Positions 34,614 through 43,658 of a stretch of DNA of 64,000 nucleotides are shown one piece after another (position 1 is the first letter of the stretch; every line of letters begins with the position of its first letter). The position numbers were made by a program, and so were the translations under genes. The stretch covers positions 1-64,000 of the forward strand of contig CAMWSS010000004.1 of the NCBI GenBank assembly GCA_947177035.1, given 5' to 3'. This stretch comes from an uncultured Porphyromonadaceae bacterium (GTDB lineage Bacteria > Bacteroidota > Bacteroidia > Bacteroidales > Muribaculaceae). Below the pieces are notes generated by a model. It was not told the DNA's origin, made no database searches, and was given only the letters and a program-made list of their open reading frames with translations.

Positions 34614-37415
34614 ATGAGCAAAAGACTATTACTAATATTGCTGTCTGCGGTAGTATCTATCTCAGCTTTTTCGCGTTCAGTTATTTATTGGGGCCGCGTA
34701 GCAGATATGCTGACAAATATGGATCTTCCCGGGGCTTCGGTTGAGGTGCTTTCTCAGTCCGGTGATTCAGTATTGAAGACAATAAGTGCTTTGAGTGTGT
34801 CATACATCAATGGAGTGGAGTATAAGAAAGCCACATATTGTGTACAGACTGAATATAATGATAAAAAAGACGGCGCATCAGACACTTTGCGCCTGAGGGT
34901 GAAATATCCCGGTTATGAAGATGCGTATCTGGCTGAACCGATAGAGTTCGGCCGTCGTCAGAATCAAAAGACGTTGCCTGTGGTGATGATGAAACGTAAG
35001 CCACGACAACTTGATGAAGTTACGGTGACTGCATCGAAAGTGAAATTCTATTATCGTGGTGACACATTGGTCTATAATGCCGATGCTTTCGTTCTCGCTG
35101 AGGGGTCTATGCTTGACGCGCTGATCAATCAGCTGCCGGGAGTGGAGCTGAAACCTGATGGTATGATATACGTGCAAGGTAAATTGGTGGAGAGTCTGCT
35201 GCTCAACGGAAAGGATTTCTTCAGTTCAAACCGCAAGTTGCTCCTTGACAATCTTGGAGCCTATACTGTCAAAAACATTGATGTGTATGACAAGACGGGG
35301 CGCAACAGTGAGTTCGTGGGCCGTAAAATAGGTGGCGATTCACGCTATGTCATGGACGTGAAACTCAAAAAAGAATACTCGCGGAGCACCATTCTTAATC
35401 TCGAAGCCGGCGGTGGCACAGACTCACGGTGGCTCGGGCGCCTGTTTGCCATGCAGTTGGGCGACCGTAACCGATATACGGTCTATGCCGCATCCAATAA
35501 TTTGAACGACAGCCGCCAGCCGGGCCAATCCGATTCATGGACACAAGAATCTGTGCAGCCTGGAGAAAAGACACAGACCAAAGGCGGTGTGGATTATTCG
35601 GTTGAGACCAAAAGTAAAAAATGGGAATTTAAGGGCAGTGTAGACGGTAGCCATGATCGCGGCACTCTTGAGCAGACTTCATTTCAGCAAAACTTCCTGA
35701 CGCAAGGCGACACATATGAGCAAAGTTCAAGCAGATCCACTTCACGCAATTGGTCGGTAAGTACCGGCCATGAAGCCTATACCCGATGGTCGCTGGTCAG
35801 TCTGCGTCTGCGCCCGTCGTTCAGCTATGGTCAAAGCAGTGGCCGGAATCGGTCTGTGACATCGGTAGCCTCCGATGAAGCCATGGAGAATCTGGTCAAC
35901 AATTCTCATTGGTTTACCGACAATCATAGCCACAGGCTTAATGCGGCTTTGAATCTCAATTCCTTAATCAAATTCAAAACCAATCCTGATTACATTGAGT
36001 TGACAGGTGATGTGAAGTATCATACCGACTGGAATGAAAACAATCGTCGCTTTGACATCGACTATGCTGAACAGGACAACGTCCAGAGTCAGCATCAGCG
36101 CTATAAGAATCACCCGAATCGTCAGCTATCAGCCAATATGTCTGTCAAATATGAATATAAATGGCCTCGGAGCATTGTAACCTCGCTGGCCTATGAGGCA
36201 GATTATACCAAAGAGAGAAAAAGATCCGATATGTATCTGGTTGAGCGTGTAGCTGATGCCACTCTCAACCGGACTATCTGTGATATTTATGAGGAAGTGC
36301 CGGATTTTTCCAACAGTTATCTCAGCCGTCAGTGGGATCTGGGCCACAGGATTGTACCACGGCTGGTACTGAATTCAAGCAAATTCTGGGTGCAATTCTG
36401 TATGCCTGTCGAACTTCGCCATCAGGAATTTCATTATGAGCGTGGTGGACGGATTTATGACGTGAACCGTAATTCGGTGGTACTCACTGCTTACGATACT
36501 TTCATGCGTTATACTCACCCTGTGCATAAATATAAAATCTGGCTTGAATATCGCCTCAATACTGATTTGCCGTCAATGACTTCGCTGGTCGATATGACGG
36601 ATGCAACCGATCCGCTTAACATATTTGAAGGGAATCCGTCTTTGCGTAATGCCTATGCCCACAGCGCATTTGTGCGGTTTGAACCAAGAAGTCGCGATCA
36701 CGTATTGACCATTGGCGCAGGTGCGACCACCAACGCATTGGTCAATGGCTACAATTATGACTCCAACACCGGTATAAGGCGTTTTAAGACTTACAATGTC
36801 GACGGTGACTGGAACGCTTATATATCGTCCGACAATGATTTTACCTTTGGTAAAGACGATTGCATGAGTCTGAACTCTCAGGCAAATGTTGAATTTCATA
36901 ATGCGGTGGATATGATTGGCGAAAATGGCATAATGCCACGCAAAAGCAATATCCATAATCTGGAAATAGGAGAAACTCTTGATTATAAATGGCAACTTGG
37001 CAGTCAGATGATAGGTGCGAAAATATCAGGAAGATGGCGCCATTCAATTTCGCCTGATAATCATGATTTCAAGGCTATCGATGCCGGTAATCTCACGTAT
37101 GGGCTGACTGGACTGTTTAAATTGCCGGCCAATTTTGAAATATCCACCGACATAGGCGTGGATTCAAGATTCGGATACAATGCCGCAGTAGTCAATAAAT
37201 CGGATATCCTGTGGAATGCCCGCGTGAGTTGCACCCTCGGCAAGGGCAAATGGCTGATTGCGCTCGACGGTTTCGATTTGCTCAACCAGTTGCGCAATGT
37301 GAGCTATTCGGTCAATCCGCAGGGGCGCGTCGAGGTGCGCACCAACACATTGCCGCGCTATGCCCTGCTTCACGTGCAGTATCGCCTGAACCTCCTCCCC
37401 AAAAAACGCAAATGA
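34614..37415 (+). CDS. TonB-receptor-like outer-membrane beta-barrel protein
   Basis: 933 aa with a signal peptide (about 1-20). A carboxypeptidase-regulatory-like beta-sandwich (about 24-135; GRVADMLTNMDLPGASVEVL, then LDEVTVTAS) is followed by a plug-like domain (about 140-265; MLDALINQLPGVELKPDG, LLNGKDFF) and a large barrel to the end. This is the outer membrane beta-barrel family related to TonB-dependent receptors; no SusD partner is adjacent. Most of the gene is clearly lower in G+C than its neighbours (21/60 at 36481-36540), while the last about 200 bases are rich (39/60 at 37321-37380). This suggests foreign origin or recombination. Confidence 0.82.
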   Translation: MSKRLLLILLSAVVSISAFSRSVIYWGRVADMLTNMDLPGASVEVLSQSGDSVLKTISALSVSYINGVEYKKATYCVQTEYNDKKDGASDTLRLRVKYPGYEDAYLAEPIEFGRRQNQKTLPVVMMKRKPRQLDEVTVTASKVKFYYRGDTLVYNADAFVLAEGSMLDALINQLPGVELKPDGMIYVQGKLVESLLLNGKDFFSSNRKLLLDNLGAYTVKNIDVYDKTGRNSEFVGRKIGGDSRYVMDVKLKKEYSRSTILNLEAGGGTDSRWLGRLFAMQLGDRNRYTVYAASNNLNDSRQPGQSDSWTQESVQPGEKTQTKGGVDYSVETKSKKWEFKGSVDGSHDRGTLEQTSFQQNFLTQGDTYEQSSSRSTSRNWSVSTGHEAYTRWSLVSLRLRPSFSYGQSSGRNRSVTSVASDEAMENLVNNSHWFTDNHSHRLNAALNLNSLIKFKTNPDYIELTGDVKYHTDWNENNRRFDIDYAEQDNVQSQHQRYKNHPNRQLSANMSVKYEYKWPRSIVTSLAYEADYTKERKRSDMYLVERVADATLNRTICDIYEEVPDFSNSYLSRQWDLGHRIVPRLVLNSSKFWVQFCMPVELRHQEFHYERGGRIYDVNRNSVVLTAYDTFMRYTHPVHKYKIWLEYRLNTDLPSMTSLVDMTDATDPLNIFEGNPSLRNAYAHSAFVRFEPRSRDHVLTIGAGATTNALVNGYNYDSNTGIRRFKTYNVDGDWNAYISSDNDFTFGKDDCMSLNSQANVEFHNAVDMIGENGIMPRKSNIHNLEIGETLDYKWQLGSQMIGAKISGRWRHSISPDNHDFKAIDAGNLTYGLTGLFKLPANFEISTDIGVDSRFGYNAAVVNKSDILWNARVSCTLGKGKWLIALDGFDLLNQLRNVSYSVNPQGRVEVRTNTLPRYALLHVQYRLNLLPKKRK

Positions 37416-37551
37416 AGTTCTGGGGACAGATCGCGTCAAAAAAACATAATTTTAATCGATGGCTTTAAACGGGAAAATGCGGCGAAATTTGTGGTTTTCG
37501 CGAAAAATGCCGAAATTTGGAGAAAAATAATCGTTTCAAAAGTAGAAAAAT

Positions 37552-37884
37552 ATGGATTGGCGTGATGCGCTAAGCTCTGTGAAAGAATCGCTTCCCGAGG
37601 GGGAAAACGTTGTGGACGAGCCTGTCGACGAGGCATCGTCGGCCAGGAAGTGCCGTCTGGACATATTGTTAGAGAAGAAGGGCCGTGCGGGCAAGACGGC
37701 CACGATTATCAGTGGTTTCAGCAATGAGACCGACGATGAGATTTCGGCGATTGCCGCACGGCTTAAGTCGTCGCTCGGCACCGGCGGATCGGCCCGTGGC
37801 GGCGAGATTCTGATTCAGGGTGACAGGCGTAGCGATGTGCAGCGCCTCCTCTCGGGGCTGGGCTATAAAACGCGTCTGATATGA
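37552..37884 (+). CDS. SUI1/YciH family translation-initiation-factor-like protein
   Basis: 110 aa. The SUI1 domain covers about 30-110: LEKKGRAGKTATIISGF, then LKSSLGTGGSARGGEILIQGD, the YciH/eIF1 pattern, and a final GYKTRLI. Bacterial members are thought to affect start-codon choice or ribosome binding; the role is not settled. It overlaps the helicase gene by 4 bases and follows the barrel gene by 136 bases, in which no promoter was seen. Confidence 0.9.
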   Translation: MDWRDALSSVKESLPEGENVVDEPVDEASSARKCRLDILLEKKGRAGKTATIISGFSNETDDEISAIAARLKSSLGTGGSARGGEILIQGDRRSDVQRLLSGLGYKTRLI

Positions 37885-40784
37885 CCGGCGATGCCGATCG
37901 CCGCCTGCTGATGCGCAAGGCGTCGGCAGGATCGGGCAAAACGTATCAGCTGGCCTATAATTTCATACGCTACACGCTGGGACGGCGCACTCCGTCGGGA
38001 CAGTGGCAGCTCTGTGTGGCCGACGGCGCCAACCGCCACCGCCACATTCTTGCGATCACATTTACGAACAAGGCCACCGACGAGATGAAGCACCGCATTG
38101 TGCGTGAGCTGGCCATTCTGGCCCAGGTGCCGATGATGGAGGGTCGGCAAACGAATTATCTGAAGGATCTTGCCGATGACTTCGGCCTGTCGCTGCCGGC
38201 CGACCGCGAACTGATCCGTCGGGCCGCAAAGTCGGCTCTGTATGATCTGCTGTTTGATTATTCGGAGTTCAATGTGAGCACTATTGACGCTTTTTTTCAG
38301 TCGGTGCTCCGATCGTTTGCGTTCGAGGCTGACCTGTCGGGCAACTATGACGTGACTCTCGACAGCGAGTCGCTCTTTGAAAGCGGCATTTCCGAAACTC
38401 TGAAGCAGGTTGTCGAACAGAAGTCGCAGCGCGGTCTGATGTCGTGGCTGCAAAGTTTCATGGAGTTGCAGCTGCGTCTGGGCAATTCGTTCAACCTGCT
38501 TCACCGTCAGGGCGAAGTGCGTAAAAATCTGCGTCTTTTCATGGAGAGCCTGACCGACGAGCATTACATGCGTCATGCGGCTGAAATCGACGGCTTTCTG
38601 GCGCGTAGCACTCCTGGCGCGCCCAATCCGGTGATCCTGCTGCAACAGGCCGTTGTGGCACGCAGGGATGCTCTGGTGGCGGAGATGACGGCGCTGGCGT
38701 CAGATCTGTGTGCCGATTTCAACCTGAACGAAAAAGACGGGTATAAGGCAGTGGGGCTTAAAAGCACATTTGCGAGTCTGGTGAAAAAGATCAGCTCCGG
38801 CTCTCTGCCCGGACTCACCGAAAGTTCGGCCAAGGCATTGAGCGACGTCGATTATTGCTTCACTCTGAAGGCCACTCCCGATGCCGCTCTGGTTTCCGGC
38901 ATGGCCCGGTTGCTGGAGGGGATGATGATGACCGGAACTCTCGACGAGATCCTGAGGCAGATCCACAGTTTCGGCCTGTTTGACGCAATCAACACCAACA
39001 TCAACAGGATCAAGGCCGACACAAACACCATTCTGCTTTCAGACACGAACACTCTGTTGCGCCGCATCATCAAGGATTCGCCGTCGCCGTTCATCTATGA
39101 GCGCACCGGCATGAAACTGCATCATTTTCTGGTCGATGAGTTTCAAGACACTTCCAGGCTGCAGTGGGAGAATCTGCGTCCGCTGCTTATCGAGAGTCTC
39201 GGGTCGGGCTATGACAATCTGATCATCGGCGATGTCAAGCAGTGCATCTATCGTTTCCGCAATTCCGATCCGATGCTGCTTGGCCATGAGCTTGAAAACG
39301 ACTCTGAGATCAGTGGCCACATAGCTCTTGATTCCAACAATGTCAACTATCGCAGCGCCAGAGAGATCGTTGAGTTCAACTATGACCTGTTCTCGTGGCT
39401 GGGCCAGGCCACAGGCAATGCTCCTGTCTATGAGCCTGAGAGCAAGGATGCCGTCAGGCGCGACGCTCCGCGCGGCTATGTCAGCGTCAGGGCGCTGCCG
39501 CCGGAGTCGTTTGTAGCCGATGCCAAAGAGAGGATGCTGGCCGAGATGTTGCGCCAGCTCGACCCGGAACGAGGCAACTACAGGCCGCGCGACATAGCCG
39601 TGCTTGTACGGACAAACAATGAGGCATCGGAGATTATCGATTATCTGACCGAACAGTTTGCAAGTCGCGAAATGCCGGTCAGGGTCGTGGGCGACGACTC
39701 TTTGCTGCTTGTCTCGTCGCAGGCGGTGCGCCGGGTCATTGCCGAGTTGCGCCGTTACGACACTCTTCCCGTGGCCACTTCGGTGAAGGAGAATTCCTAT
39801 ACGCGCGTGAGTCCCGATCAGCTCGAATGGTTTGCCGCTGAATTCGACTCACGCCGGCGCGACAATCCGTCGGATGCCGATCCGTTTCAGACTCTGACCG
39901 GGCTGATCGGCGAGTTTGACCGTCTGCTTGACGAAAATCCTGATGCGCTCACCGGAGATCATCGCGCCGGTTCTGCCACTTCGCTCATTTCGCTGGTGAA
40001 CTCGCTGACGGGTCTTCTGCCCGACGATCTCCGCCGGCACGACAGCGCCTATATTTACGCGCTTATGGATCTGGTGGTGGACTATTGCCGCAGCGGAATC
40101 GCATCGGTGCACGGATTTCTTGACTGGTGGGACCGACGTGGCGTCAAATGCTGCATCAGCGCCTCTCCGTCCAACGATGCGATCAGCGTGATGACGGTCC
40201 ACAAGTCAAAAGGGCTGGAATTCGACTGTGTGCATGTGCCGGTCTTGAACGGCAATCTCGGCAAGGAGATCTCGCTCCGGTGGTATGACTGCGGGGAAGG
40301 GGACGACAACGTGTTCAGGCGTCTGGGCATAGATGACAATGTGGCGGTGCCGCGCTATTTCCCGGTGAAGTCCAACAAGAATTTGGCCTATACGATGTTT
40401 GCCAGCGAATATGAAACGCTGTTGGCCGACAGCCGGCTCGATGAGCTGAATGCCGTCTATGTGGCATTTACACGCCCTGTGCGTGAGCTGATTGTGAGTG
40501 TGAAAGGCATAAAGGTCTCCACCGATAAGAAATCCGCCAGGCAGCCGGATCCGTTCAACATCGGTAATCTGCTGGCCGGTGCGCTCGGCTGTCGCAGTGA
40601 TTTAATTGACGGATCATGGGAATATCATCTTGGGGAACCGTCGCGGCGCATTGCCTCGTCTGGTGGCGGAAGTTCGGCGCAACCTGATCGTCCGCAGGCC
40701 GTCGAGATGCCGTGTTATGAAGTTTCCGACGGAATACTGTCGCGCATCGATGCCTACATTACGGATTCTCTGTTTGCGGAGTGA
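37881..40784 (+). CDS. UvrD/AddA-like superfamily 1 helicase without nuclease domain
   Basis: 967 aa. Walker A is ASAGSGKT (residues 14-21); ILAITFTNKATDEMK is motif Ia, HHFLVDEFQDTS motif II, GDVKQCIYRFRNSDP motif III, and SVMTVHKSKGLEFD with YVAFTRPVRELIV motifs V and VI. Architecture matches AddA/RecB-type recombination helicases, but the chain ends about 120 residues after motif VI, with no RecB-family nuclease motifs (GTxxH, DYK). Bacteroides homologues are usually longer and lie next to an AddB-like nuclease; here a porin follows. It may be a natural truncation or depend on a nuclease encoded elsewhere. No frameshift remnant is seen downstream. Confidence 0.87.
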   Translation: MTGDADRRLLMRKASAGSGKTYQLAYNFIRYTLGRRTPSGQWQLCVADGANRHRHILAITFTNKATDEMKHRIVRELAILAQVPMMEGRQTNYLKDLADDFGLSLPADRELIRRAAKSALYDLLFDYSEFNVSTIDAFFQSVLRSFAFEADLSGNYDVTLDSESLFESGISETLKQVVEQKSQRGLMSWLQSFMELQLRLGNSFNLLHRQGEVRKNLRLFMESLTDEHYMRHAAEIDGFLARSTPGAPNPVILLQQAVVARRDALVAEMTALASDLCADFNLNEKDGYKAVGLKSTFASLVKKISSGSLPGLTESSAKALSDVDYCFTLKATPDAALVSGMARLLEGMMMTGTLDEILRQIHSFGLFDAINTNINRIKADTNTILLSDTNTLLRRIIKDSPSPFIYERTGMKLHHFLVDEFQDTSRLQWENLRPLLIESLGSGYDNLIIGDVKQCIYRFRNSDPMLLGHELENDSEISGHIALDSNNVNYRSAREIVEFNYDLFSWLGQATGNAPVYEPESKDAVRRDAPRGYVSVRALPPESFVADAKERMLAEMLRQLDPERGNYRPRDIAVLVRTNNEASEIIDYLTEQFASREMPVRVVGDDSLLLVSSQAVRRVIAELRRYDTLPVATSVKENSYTRVSPDQLEWFAAEFDSRRRDNPSDADPFQTLTGLIGEFDRLLDENPDALTGDHRAGSATSLISLVNSLTGLLPDDLRRHDSAYIYALMDLVVDYCRSGIASVHGFLDWWDRRGVKCCISASPSNDAISVMTVHKSKGLEFDCVHVPVLNGNLGKEISLRWYDCGEGDDNVFRRLGIDDNVAVPRYFPVKSNKNLAYTMFASEYETLLADSRLDELNAVYVAFTRPVRELIVSVKGIKVSTDKKSARQPDPFNIGNLLAGALGCRSDLIDGSWEYHLGEPSRRIASSGGGSSAQPDRPQAVEMPCYEVSDGILSRIDAYITDSLFAE

Positions 40785-40803
40785 ACCGTAGGCTGAGCAG
40801 GGG

Positions 40804-40836
40804 TGTTGGAATAGAGAATGCACATTATTTCCAACA
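40804..40836 (+). repeat. Inverted repeat directly before the second porin gene
   Basis: TGTTGGAA (40804-40811) and TTCCAACA (40829-40836), perfect 8-base arms with a 17-base loop; the right arm ends 3 bases before the ATG at 40840. The arrangement parallels that before porin copy 1 but the sequence differs. Confidence 0.6.
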
Positions 40837-40839
40837 ACC

Positions 40840-42156
40840 ATGCTTTGCGTTTCAACTTTTTCAATATTCTCAGGCCGGAGGCTCGCTGCCGCCGCGTCTG
40901 TGGCTGCCGTGTCGGTTTTCGGTGGCCTTAGTGTGAAAAGCCAGACTTCAAACATGATTCCGGAGCGGGCGATTGTGCTCACCGGCGATGTGTCGGCGGT
41001 TCACGACGGCGTTGTGGCCGTGCTGTACAACAATCCCGAGTTTGAGTTTCACGATCCGTCAGATCCCCGGTTTCTGTTTCTTGACAGGAAGGGGACTATC
41101 GCTCTCGGCATTGGCGGATATGTGTACGCCTCCGTCAGCTGTGACTTCAAAGGCAGTATAGACGGGCCGCAGTTTGTGACGTATGACATTCCGGTGCCGG
41201 CTGATCCGGCGCGCCGCAGCGGGCTTCAGTTTGATGCGTCGCATTCGACGGTGTTTCTGCAGCTTGCCGGCCATTCCGACCGCCTGGGCACTTATTCGGC
41301 CTATGTCCAGACCAATTTTTCAGGTGGCAAAGGTGGGAGTCATGACCTGCGCCTGAAGCAGGCCTATGTCACTGTCGGCAATGTAACCGTCGGTCTTGCC
41401 CGCAGCACTTTTGTCGACCCGGCGGCTCCGCCTGATCTTGACACCCAGGGCCCTGGCGCAAGGTTGTCGCGCAAAAACATATTGGTGCGCTATTCAGTCG
41501 GGTTGGGCCGCGACTGGCAGATCGGCGTCGGCGCCGAGAGTCCGGCGTCGGCAAGCTATACCGTGGCCGACGGCCGCAACCGTCCGATCACGCAGCGTGT
41601 GCCTGATTTTCCGGCCTATGTGCAGTATGGATGGGGAGGTCAGTCACACTTGCGCCTGTCGGGCATGGTGCGCACTCTCAGCTACCGCGATCTGGTGTCG
41701 GGCACCAACAGATACGCCACAGGATGGGGTGTGCAGCTGAGTGGTCAGGCAGAGATCGGCCGGAGCGTGATGTGTTATTATGAAGCGTATTATGGTCGTG
41801 GCATAGCGTCGTATGTGAACGATCTTGAAGGTAACGGTTATGATCTGGTCAGCCGCGGGGGAGATTCCGGACGCATGAAGGCCCCGGGAGTTTCGGGCCT
41901 TGCCGGCGGTCTGAAATGGGATTTCTGCAAACGCGCGTATGCGTCGGCCTCATACGGTCTGCTGAAGCTTTACGGCGGGGAAACTGCCGGAGCCGATGCA
42001 TTCGGCCGATCGTCATATTTAGACTGCAATCTGGTCTATACTATTTTCCCCGACTGTCAGCTCGGAGTCGAGTATATTTTCGGCAACCGCTTCAATCAGA
42101 ACGGCCGTCATTCAAAGGCAAACCGCCTGATGGCAGCAATAAAATATTCATTCTGA
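40840..42156 (+). CDS. DcaP-like outer-membrane porin (copy 2)
   Basis: 438 aa with a long signal region (about 1-35, ending VKSQ). The mature part tracks copy 1 closely: FHDPSDPRFLFLDRKGTIALGIGG, LGTYSAYVQTNFSGG, STFVDPAAPPDLDTQGPG, VRTLSYRDLVSGTN and a C-terminal Phe (IKYSF). It is an outer-membrane porin of the DcaP-like family with unknown substrate. It follows the helicase gene by 55 bases. The two copies are diverged enough that the duplication is not recent. Confidence 0.8.
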   Translation: MLCVSTFSIFSGRRLAAAASVAAVSVFGGLSVKSQTSNMIPERAIVLTGDVSAVHDGVVAVLYNNPEFEFHDPSDPRFLFLDRKGTIALGIGGYVYASVSCDFKGSIDGPQFVTYDIPVPADPARRSGLQFDASHSTVFLQLAGHSDRLGTYSAYVQTNFSGGKGGSHDLRLKQAYVTVGNVTVGLARSTFVDPAAPPDLDTQGPGARLSRKNILVRYSVGLGRDWQIGVGAESPASASYTVADGRNRPITQRVPDFPAYVQYGWGGQSHLRLSGMVRTLSYRDLVSGTNRYATGWGVQLSGQAEIGRSVMCYYEAYYGRGIASYVNDLEGNGYDLVSRGGDSGRMKAPGVSGLAGGLKWDFCKRAYASASYGLLKLYGGETAGADAFGRSSYLDCNLVYTIFPDCQLGVEYIFGNRFNQNGRHSKANRLMAAIKYSF

Positions 42157-42179
42157 GCATGCCTTCTGAAGGCTATTGA

Positions 42180-42214
42180 CCGATTGCACATTTTCGAATA
42201 AAGTGTGCGATTGG
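42180..42214 (+). terminator. Possible terminator of porin copy 2
   Basis: A 14-bp stem (42180-42193 with 42201-42214) containing three G-U pairs lies 23 bases after the stop; only a weak T-rich tract follows. Confidence 0.4.
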
Positions 42215-42255
42215 TTAATATATTGTTAAAATGGAGGGATTTCAAAAATTTGTTT

Positions 42256-42263
42256 TAATTTTG
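42256..42263 (+). promoter_or_regulatory. -7 element of the vor operon
   Basis: TAATTTTG, 35 bases before the first vor gene. No TTG at standard spacing was found. Confidence 0.6.
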
Positions 42264-42298
42264 CAAAAAATCAAATACCTACCAATAATTATCATAGA

Positions 42299-42535
42299 AT
42301 GGCTAAAATATTCGGTGCAGTGGAGATTGACTCGAACCGTTGCAAGGGTTGTGACCTGTGCGTGGCGGCGTGTCCCACATCAGTTTTGTCGCTTCAGCCC
42401 AAAGAGGTGAACGATCGTGGCTATCACTTTGCTTACACAGTCAATCCCGACGCCTGTATAGGTTGCGGCTCATGTGCCGCTGTGTGTCCTGACGCGTGCA
42501 TTGAAGTTTATCGTCTGGTGGATAAAAACGCTTAA
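42299..42535 (+). CDS. vorD: 4Fe-4S ferredoxin subunit of 2-oxoacid:ferredoxin oxidoreductase
   Basis: 78 aa with two 4Fe-4S sites: CKGCDLCVAACP and CIGCGSCAAVCPDAC. It is the delta subunit that passes electrons from the TPP/Fe-S core to free ferredoxin. It is the first gene of a four-subunit operon, 12 bases before the alpha subunit. Confidence 0.93.
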   Translation: MAKIFGAVEIDSNRCKGCDLCVAACPTSVLSLQPKEVNDRGYHFAYTVNPDACIGCGSCAAVCPDACIEVYRLVDKNA

Positions 42536-42547
42536 AATTCAGACAAC

Positions 42548-43642
42548 ATGGAAGAAGACGTAAAACTGATGAAGGGTAACGAGGCGTTGGCTCACGCGGC
42601 TGTGCGCTATGGAGCCGACGGTTATTTCGGCTACCCGATCACTCCCCAGTCGGAAGTGTTGGAAACTCTTGAAGAACTGATGCCGTGGGAAACTACCGGC
42701 ATGACAGTGTTGCAGGCCGAGAGTGAGGTGGCCGCCATCAATATGGTCTATGGCGGAGCTTCGTGCGGACGCGCGGTTATGACATCCTCATCCTCTCCGG
42801 GCGTCAGCCTGAAGATGGAAGGCATAAGCTATATCGCAGCCGGCGAACTTCCGGCTCTGATTGTCAACGTGATGCGCGGCGGTCCCGGCCTTGGCACCAT
42901 ACAGCCGTCGCAGGCTGACTATTTTCAGGCGACAAAAGGCGGCGGCCATGGCGACTATCATCTGATTGTGCTGGCTCCGAATTCCGTGCAGGAAATGGCC
43001 GATTTTGTGGGCCTCGGTTTTGATCTGGCGTTCAAATACCGCACTCCGGCCATGATCCTGGCCGACGGTGTTGTTGGCCAGATGATGGAGAAAGTGGTGC
43101 TTCCGCCCGTGCGCCCGCGCCGCACCCAGGCCGAGATTATCGAACAGTGCCCGTGGGCCGTTACCGGCAAACGCGGCCGCGGTCACCGCAACGTTTCGAC
43201 CACCCTCGAACTTCAGTCGAACGAAATGGAGAAAAACAACATCCGCCTGCGTCAGACCTATGATCTGATCGAAGCGAACGAAACGCGGTCGGAGGAGTTT
43301 ATGACTGAAGATGCCGAATACCTGATTGTGGCCTTCGGCTGCACGTCGCGCATATGCCGCAAGGCCATCGAGGACGCGCGTGCACAAGGCATCAAGGTCG
43401 GTCTGTTGCGTCCGATCACGCTGTGGCCCTTCCCGAAAGAGGCCGTGTGTCGTCTCTCAAAACAGGTGAAAGGCATTCTTGTGGCTGAGCTTAACAACGG
43501 TCAGATGATCGAAGACGTGCGCCTGTCGCTCAGTGTCGGATCATCCGTTCCGGTCTGCCACTTCGGTCGCACCGGCGGCATCGTGCCCAATCCGCAGGAA
43601 GTGATCGACTCCCTGCTCTCTAATTTCCCACAATCCAAATAA
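42548..43642 (+). CDS. vorB: 2-oxoacid:ferredoxin oxidoreductase alpha subunit (VorB/KorA type)
   Basis: 364 aa. It contains the pyrimidine-binding and transketolase C-terminal-like domains: GYPITPQSEVLE, QAESEVAAINMVYGGASCGRA and the C-terminal LRPITLWPFP. Together with the beta and gamma subunits it oxidatively decarboxylates branched 2-oxoacids or 2-oxoglutarate to acyl-CoA, or makes the oxoacid in reverse. Database practice calls this four-gene type VorB, but specificity (Vor versus Kor) cannot be read from sequence alone. Confidence 0.92.
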   Translation: MEEDVKLMKGNEALAHAAVRYGADGYFGYPITPQSEVLETLEELMPWETTGMTVLQAESEVAAINMVYGGASCGRAVMTSSSSPGVSLKMEGISYIAAGELPALIVNVMRGGPGLGTIQPSQADYFQATKGGGHGDYHLIVLAPNSVQEMADFVGLGFDLAFKYRTPAMILADGVVGQMMEKVVLPPVRPRRTQAEIIEQCPWAVTGKRGRGHRNVSTTLELQSNEMEKNNIRLRQTYDLIEANETRSEEFMTEDAEYLIVAFGCTSRICRKAIEDARAQGIKVGLLRPITLWPFPKEAVCRLSKQVKGILVAELNNGQMIEDVRLSLSVGSSVPVCHFGRTGGIVPNPQEVIDSLLSNFPQSK

Positions 43643-43658
43643 TCCACAGTCTGAGCAT

